Shown in pieces: positions 14,793-21,828 of a DNA stretch of 26,630 bases; within the stretch, counting starts at the first letter, position 1, and every line of letters starts with the position of its first letter. The notes under the pieces were generated by a model that was not told the origin of the DNA, did not search any database, and worked only from the letters and a program-made list of their open reading frames with translations. The stretch is taken from positions 1 to 26,630 of the forward strand of contig VSND01000063.1 in NCBI GenBank assembly GCA_009774145.1. The letters are read 5' to 3'. A program made the position numbers and the translations under genes. The stretch comes from Lachnospiraceae bacterium. Its GTDB lineage: Bacteria; Bacillota; Clostridia; Lachnospirales; Lachnospiraceae.

Positions 14793-15251
14793 ATGACAAT
14801 AGAGACAGCTTATGGCACCATCGATTATGAAGAGGAAAATCTCATCATTTTTTCCGACGGACTGTTTGGTTTTCCGCATTTGAAGAGATACCTTTTTTTA
14901 AGCCTTGATGAAAATGAAGATTCGATGCTTCTGATGGTTTCCGTGGACGAAAGTGAGGTCGGTTTTGTTTTGGTCAATCCGTTTGTACTTTGTCCGGATT
15001 ATACCCCTGAGATGACTCCTCAGGAGCTTGCCTGCCTGAGTGCAAAGGAGATCGGTGATCTTTCCTGCTATTCCATCTGTGTGGTGAATTCAGATTATCT
15101 GAATAATACGGTCAATCTGAAATGTCCAATCATGGTAAATTCGGAAACGCGTCAGGGAATTCAGGTGATCCTGGAAAATCCTTCTTACGGATATCGGCAT
15201 GAATTCCGTTCTTTTTTGGCAGAATCCGGTTCTGCAGACAACCAGGACTGA
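14793..15251 (+). CDS. fliW: Flagellar assembly factor FliW
   Basis: 152 residues from ATG at 14793. A TTG three codons earlier (14784) is only two bases from the AGGAG at 14777-14781, whereas the ATG is 11 away, so the ATG is preferred. The sequence has FliW hallmarks: IIFSDGLFGFPHLKRYLFL near the start, then VNPFVLCPDYTPEM, and CPIMVNSETRQGIQVIL near the C-terminus. FliW binds free flagellin; when flagellin is exported FliW is released, binds CsrA and relieves repression of flagellin translation. The adjacent csrA gene is its known partner. Cytoplasmic. Confidence 0.95.
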   Translation: MTIETAYGTIDYEEENLIIFSDGLFGFPHLKRYLFLSLDENEDSMLLMVSVDESEVGFVLVNPFVLCPDYTPEMTPQELACLSAKEIGDLSCYSICVVNSDYLNNTVNLKCPIMVNSETRQGIQVILENPSYGYRHEFRSFLAESGSADNQD

Positions 15252-15264
15252 GAGGAATCTGACT

Positions 15265-15513
15265 ATGCTGATACTTCGACGTAAAAAAAATGAAAGTCTT
15301 CTGATTGGTGAAAATATCCGTATTACTGTGATTGAATGCGCCGGAGACGGTGTCCGGCTTGCCATAGATGCACCAAAGCAGATATCCATTCTCCGTGAGG
15401 AACTGTCGGAAGCGGAACAAAGTAATAAAACCGCTCTGGCGCCCAATCTTGATTCTGTTCTTGCACTGCAGACCTTTTTGAAACAGAAAAATCTTGCAGA
15501 TACTGAAGAATAA
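15265..15513 (+). CDS. csrA: Carbon storage/flagellin translation regulator CsrA
   Basis: 82 residues from the ATG at 15265, with GAGAGG about eight bases upstream; the in-frame extension upstream overlaps fliW and is not CsrA-like. MLILRRKKNESLLIGENIRI, VRLAIDAPKQISILREEL and the following tail match CsrA. It dimerises and binds GGA-containing hairpins, chiefly in the flagellin mRNA leader, blocking translation, and is antagonised by FliW. The tail after the core (about residues 50-82) is longer than the 61-residue E. coli protein, as is usual for Gram-positive FliW-dependent CsrA. It is last in its operon, before a strong terminator. Confidence 0.96.
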   Translation: MLILRRKKNESLLIGENIRITVIECAGDGVRLAIDAPKQISILREELSEAEQSNKTALAPNLDSVLALQTFLKQKNLADTEE

Positions 15514-15515
15514 CA

Positions 15516-15561
15516 AAAAAACCTTCATGATCCATATCTTATCGGATCATGAAGGTTTTTT
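15516..15561. terminator. Strong bidirectional rho-independent terminator
   Basis: Perfect 18-base arms (15516-15533 and 15544-15561), A/T at the base and loop of ten, with T runs on both strands. It ends csrA on the plus strand and the nucleotidyltransferase-fold gene (stop at 15565) on the minus strand. Confidence 0.93.
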
Positions 15562-15564
15562 AAC

Positions 15565-16737
15565 CTATTTTTTTAAAAGCCTTCCCAAAAGTCTCATATC
15601 CCTGACAATCCAGTATACAGGAAGTAATATCGGAACTTTATCAAGAACTGAATAAATAGACGCCATATAACGATAATCCGGAAAGATCCATCTCAGCATC
15701 TTCATGACATTTGCCCAGCGTTCCTTTATTCTCTCCTTCAAATGCTGATATCTTTCAGCCTTCTTTTCTTTATTAAGTTCTTTATGAATCTGTTTTTCCA
15801 GTTCCAGGGCCTGCCTGTCCGTCTCATGGTTGATGATTCCTCTTGTGATCAGGCGCTCTTCCAGCGTATCATATTCCGACCTGTTTTCCGGAGGTCCTTC
15901 ATAATACTCGTCTGTATGGTCAGAAAACCACATATACGAGATTTTGAGAAGCTTCTCAGCCAAATCATCAACTTTAAGCTCTGCCAGTCTCCTGCGCGCT
16001 GCATCCATACGAATATGTTCCCGGAAGGATTTATGATAAATCTGCAGCTCCAGCAATTCCCGCATGGTCAGCTCATCTGTTACATAATGATATACCGCCG
16101 CAGCCATACGGTAGACAAATTCTCCTTCCACGGTAAACGCCCGGATATATTTGTAATTTTCCCTTATACAGGCGCTCTCCAAAAGCTTCTGCATACTTCT
16201 GGTATATCTTCCAGTCCGAAAAGGAAGCTTATAATACACGATAATCGACAATCCGGACTCTCGCTGAAAACGCTCTCCTGCTCCTTCGAAAACCTGATCC
16301 ACTTCATAGCCAAGATCGATCAGATACCCTCTTACCAGATCATAGCTTTTTGCATCCATAAACAGTCTGAGCGGATCGGTATACGCCGCTTCCGGAATCT
16401 GATAAAAGTCACGCAGTACTTCCGACGTGAGCACAATACAGGAGATACTGCGCATATCCAGCCAGGTCAGTACCTCTTTCACGGACTCCTTATAATTATT
16501 GCCGAACAGCAAAGATTCCTGATAACGTTCAAAAAAATGAGTTTTCCATTTATCCGGCACAGAATCACTGTTTCCCAAAATCCCCAGATAAACAATATTG
16601 GCAACTTTATGATAGTCTGCAATCCGGTACATCCGCTCCCAGTCCAGACGGCTGGGAACAGCACGTAAAGTACTCTGGCGGATGATCGAAGATACGATCC
16701 CCTCCAGAGCACGTCCATCATTCAATAACTGGTTCAT
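15565..16737 (-). CDS. Nucleotidyltransferase-fold protein (PF14907-like) with degenerate active site
   Basis: 390 residues. The architecture (N-terminal helical ~90 residues, a core about 90-200, then a long charged helical tail) resembles the 'uncharacterised nucleotidyltransferase' family often found in glycan loci. Where active members have an LKG loop and a (S/G)DxDxLV metal motif, this protein has VLTSEVLRDFY (102-112) and TDPLRLFMD (120-128), so the second Asp is missing. It may be a non-catalytic member or use other residues. It follows the FliT-position gene by 15 bases, making it part of the fliD-fliS transcript, and ends at the shared terminator. Function not known. Confidence 0.6.
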   Translation of the reverse strand: MNQLLNDGRALEGIVSSIIRQSTLRAVPSRLDWERMYRIADYHKVANIVYLGILGNSDSVPDKWKTHFFERYQESLLFGNNYKESVKEVLTWLDMRSISCIVLTSEVLRDFYQIPEAAYTDPLRLFMDAKSYDLVRGYLIDLGYEVDQVFEGAGERFQRESGLSIIVYYKLPFRTGRYTRSMQKLLESACIRENYKYIRAFTVEGEFVYRMAAAVYHYVTDELTMRELLELQIYHKSFREHIRMDAARRRLAELKVDDLAEKLLKISYMWFSDHTDEYYEGPPENRSEYDTLEERLITRGIINHETDRQALELEKQIHKELNKEKKAERYQHLKERIKERWANVMKMLRWIFPDYRYMASIYSVLDKVPILLPVYWIVRDMRLLGRLLKK

Positions 16738-16752
16738 AAACCCGGCATCCCC

Positions 16753-17169
16753 TTACCTGGCCGCAGCCTTATAATATGACTTCTCTCCTGTCACTTTCCG
16801 ATTCAGCCTCTCATCAACGGCGCGAACCCGGTCAATCACAGCCTGTGTTTTTCTTCGGATCTCATAGACCTTCTTTTCTTCCGGACTGTCTCCTGCATTT
16901 TCCGAAGGCTCAGAAGTAACCAGCTGTCGTATCTTCTGCACCGTCTCACGGCTGCTGTGATCACACAGCTGCCAGATCGCACCGGTGCAGTCATCAAACC
17001 CGGCCATTTCCTCCGCGCGCATTCCAAGTAACATCGTAACAGATACTTCGTCATTGCGCGACAGGGCGTCAGCCAGTTCATCAGTCAGCCTCTGAACTTC
17101 ACAAATAGCATTGTAGCGCCGCTGAAAAAGGATCATGATCTGTTTCATATCAAACTCTGACTGCCCCAT
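16753..17169 (-). CDS. Helical protein in the FliT position (putative FliD chaperone)
   Basis: 138 residues, almost entirely helical and charged with Leu/Ile/Met heptads (about 10-60 and 90-125) and a basic C-terminus. It begins three bases after the fliS stop, and AAGGGG inside the end of fliS serves as its binding site. The order fliD-fliS-fliT is common, and FliT-type chaperones are short helical proteins that guard FliD. No sequence motif proves identity, so this is a positional inference. Residues about 80-100 (SEPSENAGDSPEEKK) form a hydrophilic break between the helical parts. Confidence 0.55.
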   Translation of the reverse strand: MGQSEFDMKQIMILFQRRYNAICEVQRLTDELADALSRNDEVSVTMLLGMRAEEMAGFDDCTGAIWQLCDHSSRETVQKIRQLVTSEPSENAGDSPEEKKVYEIRRKTQAVIDRVRAVDERLNRKVTGEKSYYKAAAR

Positions 17170-17172
17170 AGC

Positions 17173-17577
17173 CTATCCCCTTACCTCTCTCTGAGGTGCA
17201 ATATGCATATCATTGACCTTTCTGCTGGCTCCGTCAAAAGCCTCACGAAGTTCTGAAAGGATATGGCGGATACGTCCGATCTCATCTTTCCGGCGTTCTC
17301 TTCCGGCACGCACCATCCCCAGATCATAGATCAGATATACATAGATCCGTCTCAGATCAAAGCTGATCGGATAGCTCATATCCAGAATGTCGATCAGATA
17401 ACGGACAATTCTCGTCGTTCTCTGCAGGCAGTCCTCAAAATCATCATAATTTCCATCTTCCAGAGAACTTTCCGCCCTGGTCAGACGTTTGATCGTCTCA
17501 TCAAACAAAAGCAGCAGCTGCTCTGCTCCGGACATGGAAAAAATGCTGTCTTCTTTATATTTGCTGTATGCGTTCAT
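17173..17577 (-). CDS. fliS: Flagellin export chaperone FliS
   Basis: 134 residues from the ATG at 17577, preceded by GGAG six bases upstream; a longer in-frame start at 17628 would run through the hairpin and lacks a site. NAYSKYKEDSIFSMSGAEQL fits the FliS N-terminus ('Y..Y....I.t.sp..Ll'), followed by LLLFDETIKRL and the helical bundle with RIVRYLIDILDMS and LRRIYVYLI. FliS binds the C-terminal helix of flagellin in the cytoplasm and prevents premature assembly. It is separated from fliD by 64 bases that hold a strong hairpin. Confidence 0.9.
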   Translation of the reverse strand: MNAYSKYKEDSIFSMSGAEQLLLLFDETIKRLTRAESSLEDGNYDDFEDCLQRTTRIVRYLIDILDMSYPISFDLRRIYVYLIYDLGMVRAGRERRKDEIGRIRHILSELREAFDGASRKVNDMHIAPQREVRG

Positions 17578-17601
17578 AAAACTCCTCTCTGAGAAAACTC
17601 C

Positions 17602-17630
17602 ATTTGCTGCCTGCAAAGCAGGCAGCAAAT
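17602..17630 (-). other. Perfect hairpin between fliD and fliS without a T run
   Basis: ATTTGCTGCCTGC (17602-17614) pairs along all 13 bases with GCAGGCAGCAAAT (17618-17630), loop of three. On the minus strand it is followed by GGAGTTTTC, not T residues, and the fliS binding site lies about 16 bases on. This suggests a processing, stability or partial-pausing element rather than a full terminator. Confidence 0.6.
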
Positions 17631-17641
17631 ATTTTGTTATT

Positions 17642-20179
17642 TTAACCTGAAATATTAGAAAGATAGCTGGCCTGACTGTTAAACTGGTTGATCATGGTCT
17701 CCATATTTGTAAAGACGGAAATATAACGTTCCTGTTCCGTCTTCAGACGGCTCTGAAGTGTTTCCAGCATTTCCTGCATCGTCTTCAGCTGATCATAGAT
17801 CTGATTTTTCTGAAGCGTCGTCGGCTTTTTCTCCGATCCTGCAATCTCAATCAGCTGTCCATAGGAACCCTTTCCGCCATCTGTCGCATTTTTGGATGCA
17901 TAACGGGTTGCATAAGGTGTAAACGTATCATCCACGACTTCCATCAGGCCCTTCTTCACATTGCCGCCGCCTGTGAAGATATTGGATACCAGATCCGGAT
18001 CGCTTTCCATTGCCGACTTGAAAGCAGACTCATCAAATACCAGCGTTCCGCCGTCCGTATAATCATCACTGTAAGTAATGCCGATTTTCTTCAGATCATC
18101 ATAGCTGGCGCCGTTGTTCATCAGTTCCACAAAAATGTTCTGTACGTCCATGCTGAGACTGCGAATCGTAGAATCATTGTACAGAAGACCTTCCTTCGCT
18201 TTCTTCTCCCAGTTCTCGATGGAAGTCTCGTTCATCTCATCCTTCTGTTCATCCGTCAGAGGACCGTAGCTGCTGTCCGGACGGGTGGTCACATGACCGT
18301 TGATCTCCTTCACCAGCGTATTAAAGTCCTCGAAGAAACTCTTTACCTTCTCCGTAACACCATCAATATCGGCTTTGGCGCTGAAAGTAACGACTGCGGA
18401 AGGATCTGCCGTTTCATATGTTTTTACTCCGTTTTCCACTTTCTCATTTACTTTGCCAAAGACACCGGATACCGTTACACTCATGCCCTCCAGATTGAAA
18501 GTATTGGAAGCACGTTCCATCTTTACCAGACTTCCGTTCCCGTAATCCACATAGATCTCTGCATTCTGACCGCCCTTAATGCCCTTTGCCGGATCATAAT
18601 TACCATCATCGCCTTTCTGCCCGAAGAGATCCTGTGCCAGCTTCGAGTTCAGATTGATCTCTCTGCCCTCACCCGTCTCGCTGGATACCAGCATGAAGGT
18701 TCCGGTAGCATCTACATAAGTTGCTTTCACACCGGCTTCCGAAGAATTGATCTTCGACATGATATCACTAATACTGCTGTCTGCAGTAAGACCTTTGATC
18801 TTTACACCGTTAATCTCCAGATCCAGTTCACCGTCAGCATTCGTATAATCAGAAATCTGACCAATGTTATCCGCAATCGCTGCCTGACTCAGCTTCCCGC
18901 TCAGATTGATCTTGCTGGAGGAACCGTATTCGAGCCCCATGTTCTTCAGCAGCGCATTATCACTGGACTTGACGGAAACACTGCTGGTAGTACTTGCAGT
19001 CTCAAATTTCAGACCGTCTGAATCAGCATTAACTGTAACTGCACCGGTACCGAACGCCTGATTCAGACGCTTCTGAAGATTTTCCGCCATTTTTGTTAAC
19101 TGCTCATCCTTTGGAAGTGTTTTGAGCTGATCCGCTTCCTCTTTTGTAATCAGTTCAATCTCTTTCTCGCTTCCGTCAACATTAAAAGTCAGTTTCTGCC
19201 CGGTCATGGAACTCAAAGCAGTGGGCCTGTTAATCGCCGCATCTTCAAATTTCACTGTTACATTTGCGTTGAAATCATTAAGACTAAGCCCCTTCTCATC
19301 ATAATCTGCAGCTGACCCGCCGGATCCTTTCACATATCCCAGCGCAGATAACGCGGTAGAATTTGCATGCATAACCGTATTGCCGAGACTCTTTCCTGCT
19401 TTCTCTGCAATCTCAATCTTTCCGGTAGAATTATTATATTTAAACTCGATCAGATCGGCAAGATCCTCTGTACCGCTTCCTGTTTCAACCGAAAGATCCT
19501 GAGCTGCCAGTGCTTCGTTCAGCTGATCCGCCAACTTCCCATAATCATCCGTTGTGTAATCAATCGTATAGGTCTTCCCGTCCTTCTCATACGTACTTGC
19601 AAACTTGAACGTCGCATCAGTGGTTACTTTTGTAAAATCTCCATTGTCATCATAAGAAGGCGTACCAAATACCAGTTCTGTTCCTTCCAGTCTGGAAGAT
19701 TTCCATACCTCATCCAATCCGTTGGCGCCAAATGACATCGCCAGACTGCCGCCAAAAGTTCCGGACTGCCGCACTGTCGAAGTCGCCATCTGCGTAACTG
19801 CTGCCAGCGACACATTCGCAGCCAGACTGGAAGCACCTGTAGCCGAAACCAGATTGGTGGAAGACTCCTGCCCTTTCACCGTAATCATATTCTTTGCAAA
19901 AGTCATCGGATCAAGCAATGCCTTGGGTGAAGAATAACTGTTGTAGTTATCCGTCAGATCCAGGATCTTGTCTGAAAGCCCCCGGTACGCCTCCTGCTTC
20001 CACTGGAGCTTTGTGATCTCCGCCTTCTGATTCGCTATCTTATTCGTGGTATGCAGCGTCATCGCCTCAATAATCTCATCACGCTGAATACCGGACACCA
20101 TGCCTCCAAATCCTCTCAGGGATGTATTTCCCAGACTGTTGGAACTTGTCACGCTGCCCGCACTCGATAAACTTGCCAT
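17642..20179 (-). CDS. fliD: Flagellar hook-associated protein 2 (filament cap) FliD
   Basis: 845 residues, longer than the usual 450-700. The N-terminal domain (about 25-130) begins GFGGMVSGIQRDEIIEAMTL and continues with the Trp-Lys-Gln turn (LQWKQEAYRGLSDKIL) typical of FliD_N. The C-terminal FliD_C region (about 600-845) has SFFEDFNTLVKEINGH, GPLTDEQKDEM, LLYNDSTIRSLSMDVQ, GITYSDDYTDGGTLVFD, and the final coiled coil ending in FNSQASYLSNISG. The extra length is in the central exposed domains (about 150-590). FliD pentamers or hexamers cap the growing filament and help flagellin fold. ATG has AAAGGAG about 11 bases upstream and a sigma-28-like promoter further up. Confidence 0.95.
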   Translation of the reverse strand: MASLSSAGSVTSSNSLGNTSLRGFGGMVSGIQRDEIIEAMTLHTTNKIANQKAEITKLQWKQEAYRGLSDKILDLTDNYNSYSSPKALLDPMTFAKNMITVKGQESSTNLVSATGASSLAANVSLAAVTQMATSTVRQSGTFGGSLAMSFGANGLDEVWKSSRLEGTELVFGTPSYDDNGDFTKVTTDATFKFASTYEKDGKTYTIDYTTDDYGKLADQLNEALAAQDLSVETGSGTEDLADLIEFKYNNSTGKIEIAEKAGKSLGNTVMHANSTALSALGYVKGSGGSAADYDEKGLSLNDFNANVTVKFEDAAINRPTALSSMTGQKLTFNVDGSEKEIELITKEEADQLKTLPKDEQLTKMAENLQKRLNQAFGTGAVTVNADSDGLKFETASTTSSVSVKSSDNALLKNMGLEYGSSSKINLSGKLSQAAIADNIGQISDYTNADGELDLEINGVKIKGLTADSSISDIMSKINSSEAGVKATYVDATGTFMLVSSETGEGREINLNSKLAQDLFGQKGDDGNYDPAKGIKGGQNAEIYVDYGNGSLVKMERASNTFNLEGMSVTVSGVFGKVNEKVENGVKTYETADPSAVVTFSAKADIDGVTEKVKSFFEDFNTLVKEINGHVTTRPDSSYGPLTDEQKDEMNETSIENWEKKAKEGLLYNDSTIRSLSMDVQNIFVELMNNGASYDDLKKIGITYSDDYTDGGTLVFDESAFKSAMESDPDLVSNIFTGGGNVKKGLMEVVDDTFTPYATRYASKNATDGGKGSYGQLIEIAGSEKKPTTLQKNQIYDQLKTMQEMLETLQSRLKTEQERYISVFTNMETMINQFNSQASYLSNISG

Positions 20180-20251
20180 ATTCTCTATACGCTCCTTTCT
20201 TTATTCATCCATACTCATGCTTTGAAAAAAATCATTTTTGACTATACTTAT

Positions 20252-20279
20252 TTATCGACATGATGTATAATAAAAATAA
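20252..20279 (-). promoter_or_regulatory. Sigma-28-like promoter of the fliD operon
   Basis: On the minus strand GTCGATAA (20252-20259) has one mismatch to GCCGATAA; TTAT (20276-20279) is 16 bases upstream, one more than ideal. Leader to the fliD ATG is about 65 bases. Confidence 0.5.
20266..20271 (+). promoter_or_regulatory. Candidate -10 element for the ParA-ComFB operon
   Basis: TATAAT on the plus strand lies about 55 bases before the ParA start, in the 147-base divergent gap. A TTGACT at 20239-20244 is 21 bases away, longer than the usual 17, so no good -35 is assigned. It overlaps the region of the divergent fliD promoter. Confidence 0.3.
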
Positions 20280-20326
20280 TACTTTGGGAAATCATTTTTA
20301 CTTTTTTCATTTTTGGAGGTACAGTT

Positions 20327-21124
20327 TTGGCTATCATTATTACAGTTTCAAACCAGAAAGGCGGTGTTGGAAAGACGACCACGTCGGCGGCTCTGGCATC
20401 AGGGATTGCCATGACGGGCCGGAAAGTTCTCGGCATCGACCTGGATCCCCAGGGCAATCTGGGCTTCTGTCTGGGCGGCGGAACCGAAAGCCGTCATACG
20501 GTTCTGGATGTCCTGAACGGCTCTGTTCCGGTCCAGGAAGCGCTGGTCGAGAGTGATACCTGTGATCTGCTGGTCTCCGATATCAGCCTGAGCAGCAACG
20601 GTTTTGAGAACATTCCCGGCAGACGCGAATATATTCTCAAGAATGCCATCGCACCTGTCATTGATCAGTATGATTATGCGATCATCGACACCCCGCCGGC
20701 TCTGAATCTGCTGACGGTCAATGCCTATGCGGCTTCTGATCATCTGATCATCCCCATGGCTTCCGACATTCTCAGCCTGGTGGGGCTTGCACAGCTTAAG
20801 GAAACCATCGAATCCGTGCGCAGCACTCTCAATCCGGATCTGAATGTTCTGGGGATTCTGCTCAACCGGTTCAGCTGGCGTACACACCTTTCCCGTGATG
20901 TACTTGACATGGCGAATCAGCTGGCTGATCAGATCGATTCAAAAGTATTTAACACGAAGATCCGTTCCGGCGTTGCCATTGCGGAAGCGCCTGCTCACGG
21001 CGAGAGCATCTTCACCTATAATCTGCGCTCCGGCGCGGTACTGGACTATCTGGAATTTATCAGAGAGATCGCACCTGCGATCCATTTAGATTTGAATAAC
21101 AAGGAGGAAACAGATAATGGCTAA
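20327..21124 (+). CDS. ParA/Soj-family ATPase
   Basis: 265 residues from a TTG start, supported by GGAGG seven bases upstream. The deviant Walker A KGGVGKTTT (11-19), the Walker A' region GIDLDPQGN (36-44) and the Walker B-like YDYAIIDTPP are canonical for the chromosomal/plasmid ParA (Soj) group rather than the FlhG or MinD group: no N-terminal FlhG activating helix and no C-terminal MinD amphipathic tail. ParA proteins form ATP-dependent dimers that bind DNA nonspecifically and position a cargo through a partner. The gene overlaps the next by eight bases. The neighbour is a ComFB protein, not a ParB, and no parS site was noticed. Confidence 0.92.
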   Translation: MAIIITVSNQKGGVGKTTTSAALASGIAMTGRKVLGIDLDPQGNLGFCLGGGTESRHTVLDVLNGSVPVQEALVESDTCDLLVSDISLSSNGFENIPGRREYILKNAIAPVIDQYDYAIIDTPPALNLLTVNAYAASDHLIIPMASDILSLVGLAQLKETIESVRSTLNPDLNVLGILLNRFSWRTHLSRDVLDMANQLADQIDSKVFNTKIRSGVAIAEAPAHGESIFTYNLRSGAVLDYLEFIREIAPAIHLDLNNKEETDNG

Positions 21125-21773
21125 AAAAACAAACAAGACTTCACATGTGCTGGATCTTCTGACCAACGGCACATCCCAGGAGGCAGGAAGCAGTCCTTCC
21201 CGAACGGCAATTCCCAAAAAGGTCACTGTCGTGGACGAAAACAGCCGCAACAACCGGCTGTCAGAACAGCTTCTGAGCAGTCTTTCAGAAGAGCTGGGGC
21301 AGGAAGTTCCTCTTGAGGAAGAGACACAGGCTCCGGCACCGCAGGCTGCACCAGCCGAGGAACAGGCTTCTGAACTGCAGGCAGAACAGAGTCCGCAGCC
21401 GGATAAGGAGACTGTACCTGCTGAAAATACGGAAACGAATCTGCAGCCGCAGAATAGTGTGTCGGATCTCCGCAGTAAATTCGGAGACCGCGACGAGGTC
21501 AACTTCCATTTCCTCAACGTCATGGAAGAGCTTCTTCTTCAGCAGGATCTGGAAGAGATTCTGGCAACTCATGATGTATGCACCTGTAAACGCTGTCAGG
21601 CCGACGTATGCGCTCTGGCACTGACCTCACTTCCGTCCAAATATGTGGTGATCAGCAAAACTTCTCTGTCCCCTGTTTTGAATTTCTATGAGAACAAATT
21701 TAAGATTGCCATGTTGACTGAACTGAATAAAGCATGCGCCATCGTACGCGAGACGCCGCATCACTCAAGATAA
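21117..21773 (+). CDS. ComFB-domain protein, probable ParA partner
   Basis: 218 residues. The N-terminus MAKKTNKTSHVLDLLTNG is basic and resembles the ParA-stimulating N-terminal peptide of Spo0J/ParB (MAKGLGKGINALF). Residues about 60-125 are an acidic Gln/Glu/Pro/Ala linker. Residues about 130-205 are a ComFB (late competence development) domain: FLNVMEELLLQQDLEEIL, CTCKRCQADVCALALTSLPS and KYVV; four Cys in CTCKRCQADVC could bind metal. ComFB-domain proteins have been reported as cyclic-dinucleotide receptors. Translation is coupled to parA by an eight-base overlap. It may be a cargo adaptor or a nucleotide-responsive switch for the ParA protein; this is inference. Confidence 0.8.
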   Translation: MAKKTNKTSHVLDLLTNGTSQEAGSSPSRTAIPKKVTVVDENSRNNRLSEQLLSSLSEELGQEVPLEEETQAPAPQAAPAEEQASELQAEQSPQPDKETVPAENTETNLQPQNSVSDLRSKFGDRDEVNFHFLNVMEELLLQQDLEEILATHDVCTCKRCQADVCALALTSLPSKYVVISKTSLSPVLNFYENKFKIAMLTELNKACAIVRETPHHSR

Positions 21774-21790
21774 TACAGAACCGGAATTTT

Positions 21791-21828
21791 CAGGCCGATG
21801 AAGCACAGAACTTCACCGGCCTGTTCTT
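21791..21828 (+). terminator. Terminator of the ParA-ComFB operon
   Basis: CAGGCCGATGAAG (21791-21803) pairs with CTTCACCGGCCTG (21811-21823) with one mismatch, followed by TTCTTT on the plus strand. It lies 17 bases after the ComFB stop. It borders the stop of the convergent fucosyltransferase gene at 21828. Confidence 0.75.

Noticed and set aside
15742..16668. Long open frame on the plus strand (308 residues)
   Set aside because: Antisense to the nucleotidyltransferase-fold gene, no ribosome binding site, no motif.
18293..19021. Open frame on the plus strand (242 residues)
   Set aside because: Antisense to fliD, with no translation signal.
20239..20271. TTGACT ... TATAAT as a SigA promoter for ParA-ComFB
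   Set aside because: Spacing of about 21 bases is too long; only the -10 is listed, with low confidence.
20180..20326. parS-like site near the ParA gene
   Set aside because: No 16-base palindrome resembling TGTTTCACGTGAAACA was seen in the gap or within the pair.
21797..21803. Third GCCGAT motif as a sigma-28 promoter
   Set aside because: It is part of the terminator stem after ComFB and lacks the TA at the end of the -10 and any -35.
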